NCBI GenBank assembly: GCA_905209725.1
Contig: CAJLTZ010000101.1
Span: 1-7,079, forward strand
Source: an uncultured Muribaculaceae bacterium
GTDB lineage: Bacteria; Bacteroidota; Bacteroidia; Bacteroidales; Muribaculaceae
Reading direction: 5' to 3'
DNA length: 7,079 nt
In this document: positions 1 through 5,743 of the stretch, piece by piece
How positions within the stretch are numbered: the stretch's first letter is position 1
Layout of the letters: every line of letters starts with the position of its first letter
Position numbers and translations under genes: made by a program
The notes under the pieces: generated by a model
The model's database searches: none
Told to the model about the DNA's origin: nothing
The model's input: only the letters and a program-made list of their open reading frames with translations

Positions 1-202
1 TATGTGCAGATTGATTTTAGGATTTCGGCCAGCAGAGGACTTTTTCAGTGCCCTCGAAAAAAATTGAAATATTTTTGGGAAGGCAAAAAATGGCCGCAAA
101 TCAGCCTCGCCAGCCCTAATTTGACAGTAGAACTATTTTTGACAGGAGAACAGTAGAACAACTGAAGCAACCTCCTGTTCCTCCTGTTCTCCTGTCCAAA
201 AA
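1..202. other. Non-coding left edge, no recognised gene
   Basis: No gene is recognised in these 202 bases. The plus-strand frame beginning at base 2 is open for 21 codons to a TGA at 65-67 and ends in residues reading GFRPAEDFFSALEKN. This could be the tail of a coding sequence cut by the window edge, perhaps a transposase, but it is too short to assign. The frame beginning at base 1 stays open to a TAG at 151-153, yet its residues look random. From base 121 the sequence becomes repeat-like: the string ACAGTAGAAC occurs at 124-133 and again at 150-159, leading into the palindromic element described separately. I see no RNA gene and no hairpin followed by a T-run that would terminate nrdG transcripts. 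Confidence 0.4.
141..196. repeat. Palindromic intergenic repeat, copy A
   Basis: GACAGGAGAACAG at 141-153 is a perfect 13-base inverted match to CTGTTCTCCTGTC at 184-196, leaving a 30-base loop. The right side is built of near-identical units (CCTCCTGTT at 171-179, then the same at 180-188 offset by one imperfect base, then CTCCTGTCC), so the element has an internal period of about 8-9 bases. It starts 7 bases past the nrdG stop codon. The flanks are TTTTT on the left and CAAAAATTAAAA on the right. In neither transcript direction is the stem followed by a U-run, so it does not look like a rho-independent terminator. A second copy sits at 4579-4658. The family is unidentified; a REP-like or MITE-like dispersed element is the likeliest class. 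Confidence 0.7.
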
Positions 203-655
203 TTAAAATTCAAAATTGCTAATGATTCTCTGGTTAGAGCTGCCGCGGAAGAGCAAGTCGGGGTCGCGCAGCGCAGCGATGTAGGGGCCGTCGACTATTG
301 TATCCACATAAGTCAGGGCATCGATGAGGATAGTGTTCTTCTTTATCTCCTCATATGTGAAGCCTGTGTAAAGCCACACCTTATAACCCTTCTCCACAAT
401 CCGCCGCGTAAGTTCCTTCACAAACTCGGGATGATAGAGCGGGTCGCCGCCGGAAAGGGTCACGTCAAACTCCTCCTCGTCGACGACGGCGAGGATCTCC
501 TCGATGCTCATCGGAGTACCGGCCGCGAAGTCCCACGACTGCGGGTTGTGGCAACCCGGGCAGGCGTGGCGGCAACCGGCGAAATAGACGGATGTGCGAA
601 ATCCGGGGCCATCCACAGTGGTGCCCCGGACAATATCCAATACATTACATTTCAT
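203..655 (-). CDS. nrdG: Anaerobic ribonucleoside-triphosphate reductase activating protein (radical SAM)
   Basis: NrdG is the cytoplasmic radical-SAM activase of class III ribonucleotide reductase. It cleaves S-adenosylmethionine reductively on a [4Fe-4S] cluster and abstracts a hydrogen from the C-terminal glycine of NrdD. The 150-residue product has the normal length for the family (E. coli NrdG is about 154). Visible motifs are the opening block DGPGFRTSVYFAGC, the cluster-binding CxxxCxxC as Cys28, Cys32 and Cys35 (CRHACPGCHNPQSW), and the SAM-binding SGGDP at 68-72. The tail contains the FRGSSNQR segment that is typical of NrdG. The ATG at 655-653 lies 9 bases beyond the nrdD stop codon on the same strand, so the two genes are almost certainly cotranscribed. 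All key residues are present and the gene appears intact. Confidence 0.96.
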   Translation of the reverse strand: MKCNVLDIVRGTTVDGPGFRTSVYFAGCRHACPGCHNPQSWDFAAGTPMSIEEILAVVDEEEFDVTLSGGDPLYHPEFVKELTRRIVEKGYKVWLYTGFTYEEIKKNTILIDALTYVDTIVDGPYIAALRDPDLLFRGSSNQRIISNFEF

Positions 656-664
656 GCAGTCGCA

Positions 665-2869
665 TTATTTGTGGACCACGCGGTCGTGGAGCTCGGCGAG
701 TTTGCCGCTGTTCCAGCGGTCGGTGGTGCCTACGAGGTAGCCCGTGATGCGCTGGATTGTCTCAAACTTCTCTCCGCATTTCGGACAATGCGTCTGGTTC
801 TTGTCGGCATTCTCATATCCGCAGCGCGGACAGTGGTTGCGGTTGTGGTTCACCGACCCGTAACCCATATTATATTTGTCCATCATGTCCACAATCTGCT
901 GGATGGCCTCCTCATTGTGGGTGGCGTCGCCGTCAATCTCCACATAGAAGATGTGGCCGCCGCCCGTCAACTCATGGTAGGGCGCCTCGATCTTCGCCTT
1001 GTGGCGCGGCGAACAGTGGTAATATACAGGCACATGGTTGGAATTCGTGTAATATTCCTTATCGGTGACGCCGGGGATTATGCCGAAAGTCTTGCGGTCC
1101 TTGCGGGTGAACTTGCCGGAGAGTCCCTCGGCGGGAGTGGCAAGCACGGAGTAATTATGCTGGTATTTCTCGCAGTATTCATTCACGCGGCTGCGCATAT
1201 GGCTCACTATTCGCAAACCGAGAGCCTGAGCCTCCTCGCTTTCGCCGTGGTGCTTGCCGATGAGTGCAATCAGGCACTCCGCAAGGCCGATGAAGCCGAT
1301 TCCGAGCGTTCCCTGATTGATTACGGCCTCTATTGTGTCGTTGGGACCGAGTTGGTCGGCTCCGTTCCAGAGGGCACTCATCACAAGAGGGAACTGCTTG
1401 GCAAGAGCCGTCTTCTGGAAATTGAATCGTTCGTCGAGCTGCTTGGCCGTCACGTCGAGCACCTCGTCGAGTTTCTGGAAGAAACGCTCGATGCGCTCCT
1501 CCTTATCTTTGATGCACATCAGTTCGATGGCGATGCGCACGATATTGACCGTCGAAAAACTAATGTTTCCGCGCCCGATCGAGGTCTTGGGACCGAAGCG
1601 GTTCTCGAACACGCGGGTGCGGCAACCCATAGTGGCCACTTCGTGGATGTAACGTTTCGGGTCGTCGGCGCGCCAGTCCTTGTCCTGATTGAATGTGGCG
1701 TCGAGGTTGAGGAAGTTGGGGAAGAATCGGCGAGCGGCCACCTTGCAGGCGAGACGGTAGAGGTCGTAGTTGCGGTCCTCGGGCAGATAGCTCACGCCGC
1801 GTTTCTTCTTCCATATCTGGATGGGGAAGATGGCTGTGGCGCCGTTGCCCACGCCCTCGTAGGTGGATATCAGCAGTTCGCGGATCACGCAGCGTCCTTC
1901 GGCCGAGGTGTCGGTGCCATAGTTGATGGAGGAGAACACCACCTGGTTCCCGCCGCGCGAGTGGATGGTGTTCATGTTGTGGATGAAAGCCTCCATCGAC
2001 TGATGCACGCGGTCTACCGTCTTGTTGATGGCGTGCTGCTGGAAGCGGGCATCCCCCTCGAGGCCGGCAAGGTCTGTCTTCAGGTAGTCCTCAATCTCGG
2101 CGTCATAGAGATGGGAGAGGTCCTGGCAGGTGAGGGCCTCGAGGCATTTCACCTCCTCTATATATGACTTGCGCACAAACGGCGCCAGGTAGAAATCGAA
2201 GGCAGGGATGGCCTGGCCGCCGTGCATCTCGTTCTGGGCAGTTTCCAGGGATATGCAGGCGATCACGCTGGCCGTCTCGATGCGCTTCGCGGGGCGCGAC
2301 TCACCGTGGCCCGCCATGAAACCATGCTCCAGGATGCGGTCGAGCGGGTGCTGCACGCAGGTGAGACTCTTTGTGGGATAATAGTCCTTGTCGTGAATGT
2401 GCAGGTAGTTGTTCTTTACCGCCTGCTTCACATCGGGGGAGAGGAGGTAGTCGTCAACGAAGGGTTTGGTGGTCTCGCTGGCAAACTTCATCATCATGCC
2501 GGCGGGCGTGTCGGTATTCATGTTGGCGTTCTCACGCGTCACGTCATTGTTCTTGGCCTCGATAATCTCGAGAAATATATCGCGGGTCTTTGCGCGTCGG
2601 GCGATGCTCCGCTGGTCGCGGTAGGCGATGTAGCGCTTGGCCACATCCTTGCGGCTCGACTTCATCAACTCGATCTCCACGCGGTCCTGGATGCTCTCCA
2701 CGGTCATCCGCTCCGAACCGGTCATGCCGATGCGGTCAGTAATCTTTTCAATCAGCGACTCATCCTCACCCATCTCGGTGGTGAGCATAGCCTTGCGGAT
2801 AGCCGCCTTGATTTTCTCCTCATTATATCCCACTACGCGCCCGTCGCGCTTTTCTACCAGTTGTATCAT
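665..2869 (-). CDS. nrdD: Anaerobic ribonucleoside-triphosphate reductase, class III
   Basis: NrdD makes deoxyribonucleotides from ribonucleoside triphosphates under anoxic conditions using a protein glycyl radical. The 734-residue product begins with an ATP-cone allosteric domain (about residues 3-95, opening VEKRDGRVVGYNEEKI), which is expected to sense ATP/dATP. The glycyl-radical barrel follows. Cys171 (in KSLTC) and Cys416 (in MGCR) match the two active-site cysteines known from the phage T4 enzyme. Near the C-terminus are the four zinc cysteines Cys680, Cys683, Cys695 and Cys698 (CPRCG and CPKCG), then the radical loop RITGYLVGTTDRW with Gly710 as the predicted radical site. The tail after the glycine is the WNSGKLAEL type rather than the E. 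coli type; this may bear on whether formate or a redoxin is the reductant, which I cannot settle here. It is transcribed ahead of nrdG from the promoter at 3043-3013. It looks complete and functional. Confidence 0.97.
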   Translation of the reverse strand: MIQLVEKRDGRVVGYNEEKIKAAIRKAMLTTEMGEDESLIEKITDRIGMTGSERMTVESIQDRVEIELMKSSRKDVAKRYIAYRDQRSIARRAKTRDIFLEIIEAKNNDVTRENANMNTDTPAGMMMKFASETTKPFVDDYLLSPDVKQAVKNNYLHIHDKDYYPTKSLTCVQHPLDRILEHGFMAGHGESRPAKRIETASVIACISLETAQNEMHGGQAIPAFDFYLAPFVRKSYIEEVKCLEALTCQDLSHLYDAEIEDYLKTDLAGLEGDARFQQHAINKTVDRVHQSMEAFIHNMNTIHSRGGNQVVFSSINYGTDTSAEGRCVIRELLISTYEGVGNGATAIFPIQIWKKKRGVSYLPEDRNYDLYRLACKVAARRFFPNFLNLDATFNQDKDWRADDPKRYIHEVATMGCRTRVFENRFGPKTSIGRGNISFSTVNIVRIAIELMCIKDKEERIERFFQKLDEVLDVTAKQLDERFNFQKTALAKQFPLVMSALWNGADQLGPNDTIEAVINQGTLGIGFIGLAECLIALIGKHHGESEEAQALGLRIVSHMRSRVNEYCEKYQHNYSVLATPAEGLSGKFTRKDRKTFGIIPGVTDKEYYTNSNHVPVYYHCSPRHKAKIEAPYHELTGGGHIFYVEIDGDATHNEEAIQQIVDMMDKYNMGYGSVNHNRNHCPRCGYENADKNQTHCPKCGEKFETIQRITGYLVGTTDRWNSGKLAELHDRVVHK

Positions 2870-2876
2870 TCCCGCC

Positions 2877-2920
2877 TTATTTATATATTACTCAAATTTT
2901 ATTTATATATTACTCAAATT
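2877..2920. repeat. Exact 22-bp tandem duplication in the nrdD leader
   Basis: A 22-base AT-rich unit at 2877-2898 (beginning TTATTTATATATTAC) is repeated without any mismatch at 2899-2920. It ends only 7 bases upstream of the nrdD start codon, inside the predicted 5' leader. On the transcript strand each unit reads AATTTGAG followed by an A/T run. A-rich leaders close to the start codon are known to help translation in Bacteroidetes, which make little use of Shine-Dalgarno pairing, so copy number here could influence NrdD output. That effect is inference. The perfect identity of the two units suggests a recent duplication or an actively slipping repeat. Confidence 0.9.
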
Positions 2921-2968
2921 TTCGCGATCTCAACTTAAAGACCTTCAAAAATCTGAGGCCAGAAGCCC

Positions 2969-2989
2969 TTGACTCTTGACTCTCGACTC
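2969..2989. repeat. 7-bp tandem repeat, three units
   Basis: Three consecutive heptamers read TTGACTC (2969-2975), TTGACTC (2976-2982) and TCGACTC (2983-2989), followed by a partial TTG. They lie in the predicted nrdD leader, about 100 bases upstream of the start codon and about 20 bases downstream of the likely transcription start. Function is unknown. A short perfect tandem array like this is prone to slipped-strand length change. Confidence 0.8.
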
Positions 2990-3012
2990 TTGTTGAAATC
3001 TTAATGCATCTG

Positions 3013-3043
3013 CAAAGTTAATAATAATATCAGATGTAACAAA
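3013..3043 (-). promoter_or_regulatory. Predicted Bacteroidetes-type promoter of nrdDG
   Basis: Reading the minus strand, TTTG (3043-3040) is followed by 19 bases and then TAACTTTG (3020-3013). This is an exact match to the Bacteroides primary sigma factor (SigABfr) consensus TTTG-N19-21-TAnnTTTG. Transcription would start at about 3005-3008 and run into nrdD, giving a leader of roughly 140 nt. No NrdR-box pair was recognised near it. It is the best promoter in the window. Confidence 0.75.
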
Positions 3044-3254
3044 TAATTAACTTAGATTGTTAATAACTTTTTCATTTTGGAAAACAATTTTAGTTATTAA
3101 AAATCCTATAATGCTAATAAACAATAATATAAAAAAATTATTGGAAAACATTTTAAAAATCATGAAAGAAATATTTGATAATCAAAGATAATAAATGAAT
3201 GTTTCCAGATGGTGTGTGTTGAGATTGCAGGGGGCACAATAATTATCCGGGCGA

Positions 3255-3282
3255 TTTTCCGTTAATATAATCATACGGAAAA
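3255..3282. promoter_or_regulatory. 8-bp perfect inverted repeat upstream of the transporter
   Basis: TTTTCCGT (3255-3262) and ACGGAAAA (3275-3282) are perfect inverted complements separated by the 12-base AT-only-but-one spacer TAATATAATCAT. The element ends 39 bases before the ATG of the transporter gene. It could be an operator for a dimeric repressor or activator, or a hairpin in the 5' leader. No known regulator motif was recognised, so the function is open. Confidence 0.4.
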
Positions 3283-3321
3283 ACATTAGTGTAACCTCAA
3301 TCCATAATAATTAACAATTCC

Positions 3322-4550
3322 ATGCATAATAATGACAACCAACGAGGCCTTTTCGCTACCAAACTGGGCGTGCTGGCCGCTACGGTCGGTTCGGCAGTGG
3401 GCCTCGGCAACATCTGGCGCTTCCCTTATGAGGCCGGTATGCACGGCGGCAGCGCTTTCCTTATCATTTATATCCTCTTTGTACTCGTGCTCGGAATTCC
3501 GGCCATCTGCGCCGAGTTCGTCCTCGGCCGCGCAACGCGCCAGAATGCCGCCGGCGCCTTCCGCCGACTCGGTGGCGGCAAGTTCTGGCCCTACGTGGGC
3601 ATCATGGGAATCCTCTGCTCGTTTCTTATCCTGGGTTTCTACACGGTGGTCGCCGGTTGGACGCTTGAATACCTCTTCGCCGCCCCCTTCGGCGAATTCA
3701 ACGGCGCCGACGCCGCCACGCTCCATACGCGCTTCGACCAACTGACCTCCGGCTGGCGACCCATCCTCTGGACTCTAATTTTCCTGGCTATCAACTTCGC
3801 CATCATCGGCCGCGGCGTGCAGAAAGGCATCGAGAAACTCTCCAATATCCTCATGCCCATCCTCTTCCTGATTATCGCCGCATTCGCCGTAAACTCGCTG
3901 CTGATGCCCGGTGCCAAGGAGGGCCTCACTTTCCTCTTCCATCCCGACTTCTCCCAACTGACCTCGCGCACCGTGATTAGTGCGATGGGGCAGGCCTTCT
4001 TCTCCCTGAGCGTGGGCATGGGCGTGCTGATGACCTATGCCAGCAACCGGAGGCGGGACCGCGCCTGGTGTTTGAGGTGTTGCCCGCCATCTTCGGCCAT
4101 CTACCCGGCGGCGCGTTCTGGGCCACGCTCTTCTTCCTGCTCCTCTTCGTGGCTTCAATCACATCGACCATCTCACTTTCGGAGGTGGTGGTGGCATATT
4201 TCATCGAGGAGAAGGGGATGACGCGCAAGAAGGCGATACTGGTGGAGGCGGCTGGAGTCACGGTGCTGGCGGTGCTCTCGGCGCTCTCGTTCGGACCTCT
4301 GGCGGAATTCACCATCGGCGGACTAACCATCTTCAATCTGCTCGACTTCCTGACCGCCGGCATACTGATGCCTTTGGGCGGAATGTTGATATGTATCTAT
4401 GCGGGCTGGAAACTGAAGAAGAGAGTGCGCAAGGAGCAGTTGTTGGAGGGGGAGAGGCGCGAGAGGGTGCTGGTGGGCTGCATCAGCTTCTGCCTGCGCT
4501 ACATAGCCCCGGCCGCAATAGCCGTCGTGTTCATCTTCGGCCTTCTCTGA
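3322..4550 (+). pseudogene. Sodium-dependent SNF/NSS-family transporter, disrupted by internal deletion and frameshift
   Basis: Members of this family (LeuT, TnaT, MhsT relatives) import amino acids or related solutes across the inner membrane with sodium. The first 241 residues from the ATG at 3322 carry the TM1 signature GSAVGLGNIWRFPY (residues 23-36) and the TM6 block AMGQAFFSLSVGMGVLMTYAS (221-241). Right after Ser241 the frame yields unrelated residues up to a stop at 4221. The homologous protein resumes in the third forward frame at about 4047, reading PEAGPRLVFEVLPAIF, and runs with TM8 onward (TSTISLSE, the Na2-site region) to the TGA at 4548-4550. The joined parts total about 408 residues, against roughly 445-460 for bacterial relatives. 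About 40 codons are therefore missing, those between TYAS(Y) and the conserved proline-glycine motif, which normally include TM7. The lost length must be 3n+1 bases. The gene is probably inactive, unless this is an assembly error. The substrate cannot be told. Confidence 0.88.
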
Positions 4551-4578
4551 CGGGAGAACGCTTTGAGAACGAATTTTA

Positions 4579-4658
4579 TTGACAGGAGAACAGGAGAAAC
4601 AGGAGGTCGCACATATGTTCACCTGTCCAAAATAAAAGTTCTCCTGCTCTCCTGTCAA
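4579..4658. repeat. Palindromic intergenic repeat, copy B
   Basis: The left arm at 4579-4599 begins TTGACAGGAGAACAGGAG and matches the inverse complement of 4638-4658 at 19 of 21 positions. The left arm continues as ACAGGAG-type units, again with an 8-9 base period. The inner part ends CCTGTCCAAAATAAAA (4622-4637), closely matching the right end of copy A (CCTGTCCAAAAATTAAAA from 191). A further degenerate start, TGACGGGAGAAC at 4548-4559, overlaps the transporter stop codon. The outer flanks are TTTTA on the left and AAAAAAA on the right, so a terminator with a U-tail is not formed in either direction. Like copy A, it lies directly behind a gene end. Confidence 0.7.
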
Positions 4659-4688
4659 AAAAACTGCGGAAGATTCAAATAAATTTCG

Positions 4689-4696
4689 TAAATTTG
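4689..4696 (+). promoter_or_regulatory. Predicted -7 promoter box for the nucleotide-sugar gene pair
   Basis: TAAATTTG at 4689-4696 matches the Bacteroidetes -7 consensus TAnnTTTG at every fixed position. No good TTTG lies 19-21 bases upstream (the region reads ACTGCGG), so the -33 part is weak. Transcription would start near 4701-4704, about 25 bases before the ATG at 4726 and about 60 bases before the preferred ATG at 4762. A start here would separate the sugar genes from the broken transporter upstream. Confidence 0.55.
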
Positions 4697-4761
4697 CATC
4701 GGCTTTGACTTTTTTTCAAGTTAGAATGGGGTCAGATGCCCTCGATTACATTTCGAAATCT

Positions 4762-5739
4762 ATGAGTTACAAACACTTGAAATTCCCGGAAGAGTCATTG
4801 TTTCTTGTTACGGGAGGTGCGGGGTTCATCGGTTCCAACCTCTGTGAGGCAATTCTCTCCATGGGATATCGGGTTCGCTGTCTTGACGACCTGTCAATAG
4901 GCAGGCAATCAAATATCGATATGTTTCTTGACAATCCCCGCTATGAGTTTGTCAAGGGCGACATAAAGGATCTTGACACTTGTATGGCTGCATGCGAGGG
5001 CGTGGACTATGTCCTCCACCAGGCTGCCTGGGGCAGCGTTCCCCGTTCGATAGAGATGCCCCTCTATTATAGCCTTAACAATATCCAGGGCACCCTTAAC
5101 ATGCTTGAGGCCGCGCGCCAAAATGGCGTGAAGAAATTTGTTTACGCTTCCAGTTCATCGGTCTATGGCGACGAGGAGCACCTCCCCAAGCACGAAGGGC
5201 AGGAGGGCAATCTCCTTTCCCCTTACGCTGTGACGAAGCGCTGCGACGAGGAATGGGCCAAACAGTATACAATGCATTACGGGCTTGACACCTACGGCAT
5301 GCGCTATTTCAATGTGTTCGGCCGACGCCAGGACCCCAACGGCGCCTATGCCGCCGTGCTCCCCAAATTCATCAAGCAACTCCTCGACGACGAGCAACCC
5401 ACAATCAACGGCGACGGACGCCAGAGCCGCGACTTCACTTATATCGACAATGTGATCGAGGCCAACCTCAAGGCGTGTCTCGCTCCTCATGAGGCGGCAG
5501 GCCAGGCTTTCAACATCGCCTACGGTGGCCGCGAATATCTCATCGATATATATCACATCCTCGCCAAGGCTTTGGGAAAAGAACATATCCAGCCTAAATT
5601 CGGCCCCGACCGCAAGGGCGATATCAAACACTCCAACGCCGACATCTCCAAGGCCCGTGAACTTTTAGGATACAGCCCGGAATTTGATTTCGAACGCGGG
5701 CTCAACGAAGCCATAGAATGGTATAAGGCTAACCTCTGA
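4762..5739 (+). CDS. UDP-N-acetylglucosamine/UDP-glucuronate-type C4-epimerase, WbpP/TviC-like
   Basis: This is an extended short-chain dehydrogenase/reductase that interconverts the C4 hydroxyl of a UDP-sugar using bound NAD. From the ATG at 4762 it is 325 residues. It shows the Rossmann motif GGAGFIGSN (18-26), the catalytic SSS at 131-133 and YAVTK (Tyr155, Lys159). It also has the block RYFNVFGRRQDPNGAYAAV (181-199) and HQAAWGSVPRSIE, both characteristic of the WbpP/WbgU/TviC subgroup acting on N-acetylated UDP-hexoses. The likely reaction is UDP-GlcNAc to UDP-GalNAc, or the same step on the uronic acid. The frame is also open from a TTG at 4705 and an ATG at 4726. I prefer 4762 because SYKHLKFPEESLFLVTGG fits how relatives begin, as I recall them, whereas the extra 12-19 residues look non-conserved. 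It is followed after 4 bases by the dehydrogenase gene, so the two form an operon. Exact substrate is inferred. Confidence 0.9.
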   Translation: MSYKHLKFPEESLFLVTGGAGFIGSNLCEAILSMGYRVRCLDDLSIGRQSNIDMFLDNPRYEFVKGDIKDLDTCMAACEGVDYVLHQAAWGSVPRSIEMPLYYSLNNIQGTLNMLEAARQNGVKKFVYASSSSVYGDEEHLPKHEGQEGNLLSPYAVTKRCDEEWAKQYTMHYGLDTYGMRYFNVFGRRQDPNGAYAAVLPKFIKQLLDDEQPTINGDGRQSRDFTYIDNVIEANLKACLAPHEAAGQAFNIAYGGREYLIDIYHILAKALGKEHIQPKFGPDRKGDIKHSNADISKARELLGYSPEFDFERGLNEAIEWYKANL

Positions 5740-5743
5740 AAAC

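Larger units (their letters stand above)
2990..3321. other. AT-rich divergent intergenic region
   Basis: No gene is seen between the nrdD leader repeats and the transporter start. Apart from the nrdDG promoter, the stretch is strongly AT-rich to about 3200. It contains small symmetric elements: CAATAAT (3122-3128) paired with ATTATTG (3137-3143) across 8 bases; the palindrome TTTGAT-A-ATCAAA at 3174-3186; and the direct repeat TTGGAAAACA at 3077-3086 and 3141-3150. In DNA this AT-rich several of these may be chance. No strong TTTG/TAnnTTTG promoter was found for the plus-strand transporter; AATATTTG at 3170-3177 matches the -7 box at 7 of 8 positions but lacks a -33 partner. Confidence 0.5.

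Noticed and set aside
141..196. Rho-independent terminator for nrdDG
   Set aside because: The stem is strong, but the loop is 30 bases and the stem is followed by A-rich, not U-rich, sequence in both transcript directions.
431..2167. A 578-codon open frame on the plus strand, opposite nrdG and nrdD
   Set aside because: It is antisense to two well-conserved genes, spans their junction, and its residues are rich in Val/Ala/His/Glu with no recognisable domain. Long antisense open frames are a usual by-product of GC-biased codon use.
2222..2938. A 238-codon open frame on the plus strand opposite the N-terminal part of nrdD
   Set aside because: It overlaps the ATP-cone coding region and promoter leader in antisense, shows no family motif, and is low-complexity in the same way as the other antisense frame.
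3174..3186. FNR-type site (TTGAT-N4-ATCAA)
   Set aside because: The half-sites match, but the spacing is 1 base rather than 4, and it is over 130 bases from the nrdDG promoter.
3162..3191. Nine-codon ATG frame in the AT-rich spacer
   Set aside because: Too short, no conserved context, and its TTTGATAATCAAA core is better read as a chance or regulatory palindrome.
4068..4550. A separate 160-residue membrane protein starting at GTG 4068
   Set aside because: The residues are the C-terminal half of the SNF-family transporter, and homology extends upstream of the GTG to about 4047. It is the downstream fragment of the broken gene, not an independent one.
4601..4635. AGGAGG followed 8 bases later by ATG and a 6-codon frame (leader peptide?)
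   Set aside because: The AGGAGG is part of the repeat's own ACAGGAG period, Bacteroidetes rarely use such sites, and six codons with no regulatory structure downstream is not convincing.
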